A stretch of 64,000 bases of DNA from Thermoplasmata archaeon (lineage in GTDB: Archaea > Thermoplasmatota > Thermoplasmata > Lutacidiplasmatales > UBA184), in contig JAKIWG010000011.1 of assembly GCA_022750155.1 (NCBI GenBank), positions 1-64,000 on the forward strand. The letters run 5' to 3'. Below the pieces are notes generated by a model. That model was not told the origin of the DNA. It searched no databases and saw only the letters and a program-made list of their open reading frames with translations. Of this stretch, positions 35,041 through 43,855 are shown one piece after another (within the stretch, counting starts at the first letter, position 1; each line of letters starts with the position of its first letter). The position numbers and the translations under genes were made by a program.

Positions 35041-35511
35041 TTGACCGTTCATCCACGCCAGGTCACTCCGTCGCTTCTCCAGGTCGACAACGTCCTTGGC
35101 CGCCTGACGGGGGCGGAGGCGTCGGCCGAGGTCTGCCGATTCCTCCTGGGGGAGTTCCGCGAATACCGCTGGGCCGGCGTCTACCGGTTCGATGGCCCGC
35201 GGTTCCGCCTCGATGGATTCGACGGCGTTCCGACTGATCCTCTGATGGAGGGTCCGACCGAGGGGACGCAACTGGAACGAGTGCGTACCACAGGACGGCC
35301 CGAGATTGCCGCGCCCCCCGCGAGCGGCGTGGGAGCCGCACCGAACTCCGTGGGGGTCCAGTCCCGGGTGACCGTCCCGATCCAGATCGGCTCGGCTATC
35401 GATGGGGCGATCGTCGTCGAGAGCGCTTCGTTCCACCCGCTCGACGATTCGGACGCTCGGTTCCTCGGACAGGTCGCCCAACGACTCGCACCCGGCCTGA
35501 CCCGCCCTTAG
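35041..35511 (+). CDS. GAF-domain protein
   Basis: 156 residues, start taken as TTG 35041, only 26 bases after the tRNA end. The sequence shows a GAF pattern: RLTGAEASAEVCRFLLGEF, YRWAGVYRFDG, SRVTVPIQIG and AIVVESASFHPLDDSDARFLG near the end. GAF domains bind small ligands or act as methionine sulfoxide reductases; no catalytic cysteines of the latter are present. The last 116 bases overlap the opposite-strand ligase gene. Its promoter is not clear and it might be read from the tRNA promoter. Confidence 0.65.
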   Translation: MTVHPRQVTPSLLQVDNVLGRLTGAEASAEVCRFLLGEFREYRWAGVYRFDGPRFRLDGFDGVPTDPLMEGPTEGTQLERVRTTGRPEIAAPPASGVGAAPNSVGVQSRVTVPIQIGSAIDGAIVVESASFHPLDDSDARFLGQVAQRLAPGLTRP

Positions 35512-36247
35512 CGGCCCGCCGAAGCCGTAGCTCCATCGCACGGACGGCGGACGAGAGCGCGGTGGCGCGGTCGAAGGGGACGAACCGGACGGGCGTCGAT
35601 CGCGGGGGACGACGCACCTCGCGGTCGATCCGGGCGAGTGCACGCCCGAGCTCATCGATGATCGGCAGGTCTGCGGTCCGGGACGTACGGGACATTGGAT
35701 TGAGGTCGATGCTGATGACCCGGACCCCGCGGGCCCTCAGCGCCTGCGTGCGGTCGCCGTCCTCCAGGGGCACAAGGCACACGTCGGCCCGAGCGATCCC
35801 GCGTCGGTCGACCCAGGCCCGGTCGGAGGGCAGGCCGGGCAACCGCACATCGGGGTGCACCCCCAGCACGGGGGAGATCCCCGCGGACCGGAGGAGGCGG
35901 GCGATCCGCTCGGCCCTCCCGGGGGTGCGGTGGAACAGGTTGACCTCGACCCGAAGCTTCGGGAGCGCCGCCGCCAATGCGGCGATCTGTGGGGCGGCGA
36001 GGGCCGCGACGTTTCCGTTCACGCTCACGATCGGGTGTCGGGCGTGGAAGAGCCACGCAGCGGCCGTTCGTTCGGCGCGCGCGGCCGAGGGCGTGGTGCG
36101 TTCGCCCAGAAAGTAGTCGAACGCTTCCGCGCGGCCGTGCGCCAGGAGCCCCTCGGGTACGACCACTCCGTCGCGAGCGGCCTCCGCGAGGAGCTGCCGG
36201 GTCCGCAGACTTCGGTACCGAGGGTGTGATGGGGAGATCTCGGTCAC
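35396..36247 (-). CDS. 4-phosphopantoate--beta-alanine ligase (phosphopantothenate synthetase)
   Basis: Archaea-specific step of coenzyme A synthesis: joins phosphopantoate and beta-alanine with ATP. From GTG 36247 the 283-residue protein shows ISPSHPRYRSLRTRQLL, GLLAHGRAEAFDYFLGE, IVSVNGNVAALAAPQ, VNLFHRTPGRAERI, VCLVPLEDGDRTQAL and IDLNPMSRTSRTADLPIIDE, matching DUF137 enzymes. The conserved core ends near residue 250; a basic tail of about 30 residues continues over the 3' end of the GAF gene on the other strand. Last gene of a leftward unit with the coiled-coil gene (13-base gap). Confidence 0.9.
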   Translation of the reverse strand: MTEISPSHPRYRSLRTRQLLAEAARDGVVVPEGLLAHGRAEAFDYFLGERTTPSAARAERTAAAWLFHARHPIVSVNGNVAALAAPQIAALAAALPKLRVEVNLFHRTPGRAERIARLLRSAGISPVLGVHPDVRLPGLPSDRAWVDRRGIARADVCLVPLEDGDRTQALRARGVRVISIDLNPMSRTSRTADLPIIDELGRALARIDREVRRPPRSTPVRFVPFDRATALSSAVRAMELRLRRAAKGGSGRVRVVGRPVRGTERPNRRAGGTKRSRRRSPHR

Positions 36248-36260
36248 GGCGGGGACCGGG

Positions 36261-37013
36261 TCACGCCCCGTCCGGGGTCTCGGGGGACTTCTCCACGGTC
36301 TCGGGGTTCGGGGTGGACGTGCCGTTGGCGGCCACCGGACCTTGACCCTCGAGCTGTGCGACCCGCGCCTCGAGGGGGGCCAGCCCCTCCTCGATCGTCT
36401 TCGCCACCACGAGCTTGAGGCTCTCCTCGAGCGCGACGAGGTCGCGGCCGAGGTCGGTGATGCGGCGGGCATTCTCGTTCAGGAGCAGGCGGGTCTGGGT
36501 CGCGACCCGGTACGTGTCGGCGACGTCCTTCAGGACCTGTCGGGACCCCTGGGCGAACGTCTCGATCGATTCTCCCACGGGCTTCCACTTCGCGTCGAGG
36601 TCGCCCCCGAGCTGCTTTCCCAGCGCGGCGGAGAGCTTCCCCAGCCCTTCGTCGAACCGCTGGTCGATCCGCTCGCCGACGTTCTGGTCGACCTGCTCGA
36701 ACCGGGTTCGCACCTCGGTGCCGAGGTTGCCCCCGGCCTCCTCGAGCCGGGCCAACCGGTCGTCGAGGGCCTGCATGCGGGCCGTGAGGTTCGAGTAGGC
36801 ACTGCCGATCAGATTGTCGACCCGGGCCTGGCTGGACTCCTGCGCCCTCAGCATCAGGTGGAGGATCCAGTGCTCGCGGCCCTTCGTCTCCGCGAGGGGG
36901 CCCTTGTCCACCCGGTCGCGCGCTTCGCGGTTGTCGATGAGCTGCTGGAGCTCCTTCAGGACCTCGACCCGGAGCGATTGCGGGGTGGAGCCCGGTGGGG
37001 GCCGGCCACTCAT
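36261..37013 (-). CDS. Coiled-coil protein, unknown function
   Basis: 250 residues with no signal peptide or membrane segment. Residues about 60-220 are largely helical with heptad character (SAYSNLTARMQALDDRLARL, RITDLGRDLVALEESL), so an elongated oligomer is likely. The C-terminal 30 residues are low complexity. Its ATG overlaps the sfsA stop (ATGA). Proteins of this kind near nucleases are sometimes DNA-organising, but no specific family was recognised. Confidence 0.6.
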   Translation of the reverse strand: MSGRPPPGSTPQSLRVEVLKELQQLIDNREARDRVDKGPLAETKGREHWILHLMLRAQESSQARVDNLIGSAYSNLTARMQALDDRLARLEEAGGNLGTEVRTRFEQVDQNVGERIDQRFDEGLGKLSAALGKQLGGDLDAKWKPVGESIETFAQGSRQVLKDVADTYRVATQTRLLLNENARRITDLGRDLVALEESLKLVVAKTIEEGLAPLEARVAQLEGQGPVAANGTSTPNPETVEKSPETPDGA

Positions 37014-37759
37014 TGTCCTCCGATGGACGGCCTCCGTCTAAATACGTTCGCCCGCGGTCCGGGGAGCACAGGAATGCGCCGCCCCCAGACCGCCCCGGAG
37101 GGGGAGATCCCCGTCGTCCGGGCCTCGACCCGAACCCCCACCCGGATGGCCCGAGCGAAGGCGGCGGCGAAGGCGGGGTCGAGCCGGGCGTTGGGCGTGA
37201 ACTCATCGACGTCCTCGCGTTGGACCACGATGAGGAGCCCGCACCGCACCCCCCGTCGCTGTAGGCGTCCTAGCAGCTCCACGTGAGCGGTACCCCGCAG
37301 GGTCGGCGCATCCGGGAACATCGCGGTGCGGCCCATCGCCAGGTTCGAGCTCTTGACCTCCACGAGGTGGGTGGGATTTCCGCCGGGGCCGCGTTGTCCG
37401 AAATCGAGCCGGTGGTGCCCTACCGCCACCTCCGGCGCCCAACGGCCCCCCCCGAATCCGCGGAGCCTTCCGAGCCCGAACGCGGCGCCGACGAGGCGGT
37501 TCGCCATCCGGGAGTCGATGGAGACCAGGGTCCCTCGGTGGTAGACGGACACGAGGTCGGCGTGAGTCTTTCGATGCGTTCCGGGGGCCGGGATCACGAA
37601 TCCCGTGCTCCGCCCCGGGACCAGCAGCTCCTCCATACGGCCGGGGTTGGGGACGTGAGCGAACAATCGCCGGCCCGTCCGGAGGGTCTCCACCTCGGCC
37701 AGGTACCGGTTCGGACGCGACAGGAATCGGACCGCGACCGGTGCGTGCGCGTACTCCAC
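37010..37759 (-). CDS. sfsA: SfsA-family DNA/RNA nuclease
   Basis: 249 residues from GTG 37759. Family pattern: RFLSRPNRYLAEVE, VFAHVPNPGRMEELL-like HVPNPGRMEELLVPG, and the nuclease core with RLDFG, HLVEVKSSNLA (E-x-K) and MFPDAPTLRGTAHVELL. SfsA, first described as sugar fermentation stimulation protein, is now viewed as a DNA-binding nuclease with an N-terminal OB fold and a C-terminal PD-(D/E)XK domain. It follows the acyl-CoA dehydrogenase by 25 bases and overlaps the coiled-coil gene. Confidence 0.9.
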   Translation of the reverse strand: MEYAHAPVAVRFLSRPNRYLAEVETLRTGRRLFAHVPNPGRMEELLVPGRSTGFVIPAPGTHRKTHADLVSVYHRGTLVSIDSRMANRLVGAAFGLGRLRGFGGGRWAPEVAVGHHRLDFGQRGPGGNPTHLVEVKSSNLAMGRTAMFPDAPTLRGTAHVELLGRLQRRGVRCGLLIVVQREDVDEFTPNARLDPAFAAAFARAIRVGVRVEARTTGISPSGAVWGRRIPVLPGPRANVFRRRPSIGGQ

Positions 37760-37784
37760 CCGGGGAGCGCGCTCGGAAGCAGGT

Positions 37785-38939
37785 TCACGACGCGAATTCG
37801 GGGCCAAGGAGCTCTCGGGCGACGAGCAACCGGCGGATCTCGGAGGTCCCGGCCCCGATCTCGAGCAGTTTCGCATCGCGCGCCAGGCGCTCCAGCGGGA
37901 GGTCGCGCATGTATCCATACCCCCCGTGCACCTGGATCGCGTCCAGGGCGACGCGAGTGGACGCCTCCGAGGCCCGCGTGAGGGCGGTGGCCGCGGCGCG
38001 GTGGCTCTTCTTGTCGGCGGCGACGCTCGTCAGGGCCCGATACATCAGGAGGCGGCAGCTCTCGAGGTCGGCGTACATCTCCGCGAGCTTCGCCTGGATG
38101 AGCTGGAAGTGGCCGATCTTCTTTCCGAACTGCTCGCGCTCGCGGGCGTAGCGAAGGGAGAGTTCGAGACACTCGGCCATGATCCCCACCGGAATCGCGG
38201 AGAGGACGGCCCGCTCGACGTTGAGTCCGCTCATCATGATCCGGACCCCCTCGCCCTCCTCCCCGAGCCGGTTCTCCGCGGGGACCTCGCACGCCTGGAA
38301 GACGAGTTCGCCCGTCGGGGAGCCGCGCATGCCCATCTTGTCGAGACTGCGCGAGACCGAGAACCCCGGGGCGGTGCGCGGGACGATGAACGCGGAGATC
38401 CCGTGCGAGCCGCCGGAGGGGTCCGTCTTGGCGTAGACGAGCAGGGTGTCGGCCACGGGGCCGTTGGTGATGAACTGCTTCGTCCCGGTGATGCGATACT
38501 GGGAGCCGTGTCGGACCGCTCGGGTCCGGATCGACACCGCGTCGGAGCCGGCGTCCGGTTCGGTGAGCGCGAGGGCCCCGATCGCTTCCCCCCGGACGAG
38601 CGGGGGCACGAACCGTGCCGATTGCTCCGCCGAGCCATTGCGGCAGAGGCTGTCGGCGCAGAGGTTGGAGTGCGCCCCCACGCTGAGCGCCAGAGCCGGG
38701 CTGACCCGGGCGATCTCCTGAAGGACCACGGCCTGGGCGACGTAGGACTCCCCGAGCCCGCCCAACGCCTCGGGAACCGTGACGCCCAGGAACCCCTGCT
38801 CGCCCAGCTTCCGGAACAGGTCGCGGGGAAAGAAGTCCTCCCGGTCCATCCGGTCCGCGAGCGGAGCGATCTCCTTTCGGGCGAACCGATGGGCCGCCTC
38901 CGCGAGGTCCCTCTCGACCCCCGAGAGCTCGAACTCCAT
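37785..38939 (-). CDS. Acyl-CoA dehydrogenase, isovaleryl-CoA dehydrogenase type
   Basis: FAD enzyme that introduces a 2,3 double bond into an acyl-CoA, 384 residues. [13 protein letters not shown] and [12 protein letters not shown] are standard FAD/substrate motifs. The C-terminal site reads [12 protein letters not shown], with glycine where straight-chain enzymes have the catalytic glutamate, while glutamate appears in [12 protein letters not shown], the position used by isovaleryl-CoA dehydrogenases. Leucine breakdown is therefore the best guess. A cgttatgg box lies about 20 bases upstream of ATG 38939. Electron-transfer flavoprotein genes are not in the window. Confidence 0.9.
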   Translation of the reverse strand: MEFELSGVERDLAEAAHRFARKEIAPLADRMDREDFFPRDLFRKLGEQGFLGVTVPEALGGLGESYVAQAVVLQEIARVSPALALSVGAHSNLCADSLCRNGSAEQSARFVPPLVRGEAIGALALTEPDAGSDAVSIRTRAVRHGSQYRITGTKQFITNGPVADTLLVYAKTDPSGGSHGISAFIVPRTAPGFSVSRSLDKMGMRGSPTGELVFQACEVPAENRLGEEGEGVRIMMSGLNVERAVLSAIPVGIMAECLELSLRYAREREQFGKKIGHFQLIQAKLAEMYADLESCRLLMYRALTSVAADKKSHRAAATALTRASEASTRVALDAIQVHGGYGYMRDLPLERLARDAKLLEIGAGTSEIRRLLVARELLGPEFAS

Positions 38940-38988
38940 GTCCGCGTCAGGCCCCTTCGACCATAACGATTCTCACGGTGGGAGGACC

Positions 38989-40548
38989 CTAGCGAGTCGT
39001 CGCCCGTTCGAGGCTCAGGTGGAGCCGCCAGGCGGGGACCGAGTGGGGGAAGTCCGACCGATAGTGGGCTCCCCGGCTCTCTTCCCGGGCGAGGGCCGCG
39101 CGGGCGATGAGCCCGGCGGTCAACGAAGCGTTCGCGGCCGGGCCGGGCAAGGCCGAACGGTCCCGCGGCTCGGTCCGCCCCCGCCACTGGTCGAGTGCGA
39201 CGACCGCCGCCCGGAGCCCCCGGGACTCCCGCACGATCCCGACCCCGTCCCACAGGATCCTCCGGACGGCGTCGGCCGCCTCCCGCTCGTTCGCGCTCCG
39301 GGAGCTCCGGGGCGGGTCCCGTACCCGAAGCACTCGATCCGGCGGTCCCGGTCCCCCGCCGCCCGGGTGGAGTAGATGTCGGACCACCCGCTCTCCGAAC
39401 ACGAGTCCCTCGAGCAGCGAATTGCTGGCGAGCCGGTTCGCCCCGTGCACCCCCGTCGAGGCCACCTCCCCGCACGCCCATAGGCCGGGGAGGGAGGTCC
39501 GCCCCTCGAGGTCGGTCGTTACCCCCCCGATCATGTAGTGCGCCGCCGGGGTCACGGGGATCCGGTCGCGGGACGGGTCGAGCGCGTACCCGGAGAGGAA
39601 TCGGCAGATCGTCGGAAAGCGGGTGTAGAGCTGGTCCCGGGGGATCCGCGTGGCGTCGAGGTAGACGTGGTCGGAGTGGGTCCGGACCATCTCGGCGCGG
39701 ATCGCCCGCGTGACCACGTCGCGGGGGGCGAGCTCGGCGTCCGGGTGGTAGCGGGGAAGGAACCGCTCGCCCTCCTCGTTGACGACCAGCGCTCCCTCCC
39801 CCCGGATCGCCTCGGTGATCAGGAACCGGGGCGCCCCCGGACGGAAGAACGTCGTGGGATGGAACTGGATGAACTCCATGTCGCTCAGGCGCGCGCCCGC
39901 CCGGAAGGCGATCGCCACGCCATCGCCCGTCGCGATCGAGGGGTTCGAGCTGTGGCGGAAGAGGCTGCCCGCCCCGCCGGTCGCGAGCACGACGAACCGA
40001 CCCTCGACCTCCTCCCGTTCGCCGCCGTCATCCCGCGTCAGGGTCGCCTCGATGCCCCCGTCCCGACCCCGCCCGAGGCGGCGCAGGACGGTCCGCTCCC
40101 GGGTCTCGATCCCCTCGGCGAGGGCCCGGCGCCGCAGGGTCTCCTCGATCGAGAGGCCCGTCGCGTCTCCCCCGGCGTGGAGGATCCGGGCCCGGGAGTG
40201 GGCGGCCTCCCGCCCCACGGCGATCCGCCCCTCGACCGTGTCGAACGGCACCCCGTAGCGGACGAGGTCCGCGATCCGTGCCGGTGCTTCGGAGGTCAGG
40301 ATCTTCGCCGCCGACCGGTCGACGAGTCCGTAGCCGGCCCGGTTCGTGTCGGCGAGGTGCAGCTGGACCGAGTCGTCCGGGGAGATCGCGGCGGCGATCC
40401 CCCCCTGGGCGTAGCGGGTGTTCGACTCCTCGAGCCGTGATTTCGTGACCAGGGTCGGCCGAAGTCCGAGCTCCCGGCATCGCAGGGCCACGTACAGTCC
40501 AGCGATCCCGCTCCCCACGATCAGGGGGCCGGCGTGCGGGCTCGTCAT
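38989..40548 (-). CDS. nadB: L-aspartate oxidase
   Basis: FAD enzyme that oxidises aspartate to iminoaspartate, first step of de novo NAD synthesis; 519 residues. N-terminal LIVGSGIAGLYVALRCRE binds FAD; RYAQGGIAAAISPDDSVQLH, GREAAHSRARILHAGGDATG, GVTTDLEGRTSLPGLWACGE and HGANRLASNSLLEGLVFG are typical of NadB rather than succinate dehydrogenase. Quinolinate synthase (nadA) and nadC are not adjacent, which is unusual. About 90 bases separate it from the divergent nuclease-like gene. Confidence 0.94.
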   Translation of the reverse strand: MTSPHAGPLIVGSGIAGLYVALRCRELGLRPTLVTKSRLEESNTRYAQGGIAAAISPDDSVQLHLADTNRAGYGLVDRSAAKILTSEAPARIADLVRYGVPFDTVEGRIAVGREAAHSRARILHAGGDATGLSIEETLRRRALAEGIETRERTVLRRLGRGRDGGIEATLTRDDGGEREEVEGRFVVLATGGAGSLFRHSSNPSIATGDGVAIAFRAGARLSDMEFIQFHPTTFFRPGAPRFLITEAIRGEGALVVNEEGERFLPRYHPDAELAPRDVVTRAIRAEMVRTHSDHVYLDATRIPRDQLYTRFPTICRFLSGYALDPSRDRIPVTPAAHYMIGGVTTDLEGRTSLPGLWACGEVASTGVHGANRLASNSLLEGLVFGERVVRHLLHPGGGGPGPPDRVLRVRDPPRSSRSANEREAADAVRRILWDGVGIVRESRGLRAAVVALDQWRGRTEPRDRSALPGPAANASLTAGLIARAALAREESRGAHYRSDFPHSVPAWRLHLSLERATTR

Positions 40549-40639
40549 GCCGCGGAGAATCCGGGAGGGCGCATAGGGGCTTCGACTTCCGTCCGCCGGT
40601 CACCGACCTCCTATACCCGGGTCCGTCTGGACGGGGAGG
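40549..40639. promoter_or_regulatory. Divergent promoter region, nadB / nuclease-like gene
   Basis: A ctcctatacccgg box at about 40608-40620 lies 20-30 bases before the rightward ATG 40640, suggesting a leaderless transcript. A gcatagggg sequence near 40573 may act for nadB in the other direction. No repeats stand out. Confidence 0.4.
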
Positions 40640-42001
40640 ATGGTGGCGCGCGACGACCCCCCCTGGACGGGCTCGGTACAGGTTCGTTCCGAGACGGAGC
40701 TGGAACGCCAGCTCCTCGAGCGTCTCGACCGGGAGCCTCGTCGACGGGCGATCTGGGTCACCGACCTCGTCGACCCGAGGACGGCGTACTTCCACCTGAA
40801 GGCTCCGGTCCTGATCCCGCCCGAACGGGCCGCGAAGATGGACTCGGGACGAGAGATCCACGCGGCGGTCGAGGCCGCCCTCGCCGAGGCCGCCCACCAG
40901 GAGGTGCGTGTCCAGCGGGAGGGGATCGTGGGCCAGATCGACCTGTTCGACGATCGGCCGACGGAGTTGAAGACGACGGGTTCCCTCGTCGGGGCGGAGG
41001 CGATCCAACGCGGGCGGCCCGCGTACCTCGAGCAGCTCGGACTCTACTGCGCGCTGGTCCAGCGCACCGCAGGTCGCCTACTGCTCGCGTCGACCGCCGA
41101 GTCCCCCGAGCTGAGGGTCTTTGACACCGAGTTTTCCGACCTCGCGGGAGTGTGGAGGGACGCGACCGAGGGCGCCGCGTCCCTGCGGAAGGCGATCGAG
41201 CGGGGCACGCCGGAGGGGCTCCCCTCGTGCGCGTGGCGGGGACGGGGGTGCCCATACGAGGATCAGAGGGTCTGCGATTGTACGGGGGGCGAGGCGCCGT
41301 TCCCCTACCCGATCGCCGCCCGGGCGGGCCCCCTCACCGAGCGCCCCGAGGAGTCCGAACGACTGACGCGAAGGTGGGCCGAGCGACCGAACCTCCGACC
41401 GACGGTCCGGCGGTTTCGGGACCTGCTCTACCCGCGCCGAGCCTTCTTCGAGCAAACCGTCCCCGCGCCGACCTCGGGTGGGCCACCGGGGCCTCCCCCG
41501 CCCCGAGCGGACGACCTGTATCGACAGCTCTCCGACCTCCTCGAATCCGGCCCGCCGGGCGAGGTTTCCCGCGTCCACCCCGGCTCCACGGGGCCCGAGT
41601 CGGTCGCCTGTTTTCGAGGCCAGCCGTTCCTGCTCAAGGTCACCCGCGCGTGGAGGACTCCCTCTCCCGCCGAGCTGCTCGCGGGGCAACCGAACTACTT
41701 CCTGGAGCTCGGAGTGCGGTGCGCCGCGTTGAGGTCGGCCGATGGCTGGCTCTTCATCGGCTACGAGCGAGCCGACCGTCCCCTCGACCGGTTGCGGGTG
41801 TACCACGTGCGATTCGACCCCTTATCGGCGGTGGAAGGGGTCGCGGAGTCGCGGCGAAAGGGCCTGGAGGAGGCGCTGGCCTCGGGTCAACCGGAGGCGG
41901 CCACCCCCTGCCCGGGCTGGATGTTTCGGAACTGCGCCTACCGAGCCCAGTGTGCCTGCGGCGCGGACGCGGTCACGACGGGCGAGACCACCGGAAGATG
42001 A
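40640..42001 (+). CDS. Cysteine-rich PD-(D/E)XK nuclease-like protein
   Basis: 453 residues. The N-terminal half has a Cas4/RecB-like core: GREIHAAVEAAL, VGQIDLFDDRPTELKTTGS (Asp and E-x-K) and YLEQLGLYCAL (Q-x3-Y). Cysteines CAW-x4-GCPYEDQRVCDC close this half. The second half (about 285-440) looks like a degenerate repeat of the same plan: FLLKVTRAWRTP, YFLELGVRCAAL, then CPGWMFRNCAYRAQCACG. Two iron-sulfur-like cysteine groups in one chain suggest a fused or duplicated nuclease, the second half probably inactive. Ends overlap the GNAT gene by 29 bases tail-to-tail. Confidence 0.65.
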   Translation: MVARDDPPWTGSVQVRSETELERQLLERLDREPRRRAIWVTDLVDPRTAYFHLKAPVLIPPERAAKMDSGREIHAAVEAALAEAAHQEVRVQREGIVGQIDLFDDRPTELKTTGSLVGAEAIQRGRPAYLEQLGLYCALVQRTAGRLLLASTAESPELRVFDTEFSDLAGVWRDATEGAASLRKAIERGTPEGLPSCAWRGRGCPYEDQRVCDCTGGEAPFPYPIAARAGPLTERPEESERLTRRWAERPNLRPTVRRFRDLLYPRRAFFEQTVPAPTSGGPPGPPPPRADDLYRQLSDLLESGPPGEVSRVHPGSTGPESVACFRGQPFLLKVTRAWRTPSPAELLAGQPNYFLELGVRCAALRSADGWLFIGYERADRPLDRLRVYHVRFDPLSAVEGVAESRRKGLEEALASGQPEAATPCPGWMFRNCAYRAQCACGADAVTTGETTGR

Positions 42002-42905
42002 GCGCGGTCAGCCGGGTCGAGAACCCGAGGCGGTCGTAGAGCCTTCGGGCCGGCGCGTTGGACTCGGTCACCCAGAGGCTCGCGGTCTCGTACCCGAGGG
42101 CGTGGAGGGCGCGGAACGACCAGCGCATCAGGTAGGCACCGATCCCGTGGCCTCGACCTTTCGGGTCGACCATCAGGTCGAGAATGATGGCACGGCCCGT
42201 CGACTGCTGGGCCACGAGGATCGCCGCGACCAGGCGACCGTCGTCGTCGGCGAGCGCCGTCGAGGCCGCGTCGAGGAACAGCCCGAGGCGGCCCGCCAGG
42301 ATCTCCCCCAGCATCTGGCGGTTCTCCTCGGGGGTGTCGGCGACCAGCGTTGCGTCCGGAGTTCCCTGGAAGGCGTCCCAGTCGAGCGAGTGCAGCGCAT
42401 CCAGAGGGACGGATCGGATCGGCCAGTGACGGAGCGGTTCCGGCAGCGCGGGGGCCACCCCGTCCTCCGGGGAGTGGATCGGGCGGTCGAGGGCGAACCG
42501 GGAGAGGAAGCTGCTGGTCGGGCCGTGAGGGTAGTCCCGGACCAGCTCGGCCTCCTCCGCGCCCGATAGGCCGGTGAGCCCCACGTCGGCGCGGCGGATC
42601 GCCCCGTCGAGCGACCCGAGGAGGACGTCGAGAAGAAGCGACGAACGCCCGGGCGCGTTCGGTCCGGGTTCGACGTGCACGTGGCCGTACGCCCGTTCGG
42701 GTCGGCGCGAAAGGAACCCGATCCCGCCGGAGGGGAGCACCCACCCGGTGAGCCGGTCGTTCCGGAGGTCTTCGACCGCCTCGTCGACCCACCCCGGGGG
42801 GAGGAACTCGCCTCGTCGGAGGAGCTCTTGGCGCACCGAAGCGACCCGCTCGAGGAGGTCGTCGGCACGCACCTCGCGCGCCGGTCGGGGTCGCTCCTCC
42901 GTCAC
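41973..42905 (-). CDS. GNAT-family N-acetyltransferase
   Basis: 310 residues. The C-terminal half is a GNAT domain: LVAAILVAQQ, then ILDLMVDPKGRGHGIGAYLM (acetyl-CoA loop) and SLWVTESNAPARRLYDRLGF. The N-terminal half is a weaker, possibly degenerate GNAT-like domain (GHVHVEPGPNA, LLLDVLLGSL), so the protein may be a two-domain acetyltransferase. Substrate unknown. It ends 13 bases before the PRPP synthetase gene's end region begins and lies on the same strand, possibly co-transcribed. Confidence 0.82.
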   Translation of the reverse strand: MTEERPRPAREVRADDLLERVASVRQELLRRGEFLPPGWVDEAVEDLRNDRLTGWVLPSGGIGFLSRRPERAYGHVHVEPGPNAPGRSSLLLDVLLGSLDGAIRRADVGLTGLSGAEEAELVRDYPHGPTSSFLSRFALDRPIHSPEDGVAPALPEPLRHWPIRSVPLDALHSLDWDAFQGTPDATLVADTPEENRQMLGEILAGRLGLFLDAASTALADDDGRLVAAILVAQQSTGRAIILDLMVDPKGRGHGIGAYLMRWSFRALHALGYETASLWVTESNAPARRLYDRLGFSTRLTALIFRWSRPS

Positions 42906-42918
42906 GGGACGTACCCGG

Positions 42919-43797
42919 CTAGATCTGGGCGCAATCCCGCCGCAGGATCTGGGCGATGTCCGGGGCGACGGAGGCCTTCTCGGCCGGGTTACCCAGGGTG
43001 TCGGTCGAGTACAGCTCGTCGGTCACCGCCTTGATCCGCTCGAAGGCGTCGCGCAGGAACAACCCGTGGGTGCACGCGGCCAGGATCGCACCGACCCGCT
43101 GCTTCTTCAGGAGCTTGGCCCCCTCGACGATCGTGCCGCCCGTCGAGATGACGTCGTCGACGAGGACCACGTGCTTCCCTTCGAGGACCATCGGCACCTC
43201 GGCGGGGATCTGCAGCTCGACGTGTTCGCTGTCAATCCGCCTCTTCTCGAGCGCGAACCACGGTTTGTCCAGGATCTGGGCCATCCGCTTGACCCGCTCC
43301 ACGCCCCCCTTGTCGGGCGAGACGAGGATGTCGACGGGCAGTTCGCGGAGCAATCGGGCGATCGCGGGGATCCCCGTCGCCTCGAAGGCGGGCTTGTTGA
43401 AGCTCTGCAGGGTCTGGGGGGAGTGCAGGTCCACCGTCACGACGGCGTCGGCGTCGAGGCCCACGTGGCGGGCCATCGCCGACGAGCTCACCGGCTCCCC
43501 GGGGAAAAACCGCCGGTCCTGCCGGGCGTAGCCGAAGTACGGGACGACGACGAAGAGCCGACGGGCGCCGGCCTGGCGGATCGCATCCTCCAGCAGGAGT
43601 AGCTCCAGCATGTCCTGGTCCGTCCGGGTGGATTGGACGAGGACGACGTCCTCCCCCTCCAGCCGGCCCCCGACCCGCAGGTACAGCTCGCCGTCCGGGA
43701 ACCGCTTGACAAAGGGGATCCCGAACGGGGCGTTCCCGAGCTCCCGGGAGACCCGCTCGGCGAGGGCGGTCGACGCGGTCCCACCGATTACGTGCAA
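42919..43797 (-). CDS. prs: Ribose-phosphate pyrophosphokinase
   Basis: Makes PRPP from ribose 5-phosphate and ATP for purine, pyrimidine, histidine and NAD synthesis. From TTG 43797 (LHVIGGTAS) the protein has 292 residues, the short archaeal size. Key motifs: VKRFPDGELYLRV, VVPYFGYARQDRRF, VVTVDLHSPQTLQSF, SPDKGGVERVKRMA and the PRPP loop VVLVDDVISTGGTI. The TTG follows GGAGG closely and a cctttttcg AT-rich box lies about 30 bases upstream, which supports this start over longer frames. Confidence 0.94.
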   Translation of the reverse strand: MHVIGGTASTALAERVSRELGNAPFGIPFVKRFPDGELYLRVGGRLEGEDVVLVQSTRTDQDMLELLLLEDAIRQAGARRLFVVVPYFGYARQDRRFFPGEPVSSSAMARHVGLDADAVVTVDLHSPQTLQSFNKPAFEATGIPAIARLLRELPVDILVSPDKGGVERVKRMAQILDKPWFALEKRRIDSEHVELQIPAEVPMVLEGKHVVLVDDVISTGGTIVEGAKLLKKQRVGAILAACTHGLFLRDAFERIKAVTDELYSTDTLGNPAEKASVAPDIAQILRRDCAQI

Positions 43798-43855
43798 GGG
43801 CCTCCGAGAGAGGGGACCCGGTCGGAACGAAAAAGGTTGTGGAATCCGCGAGCGG

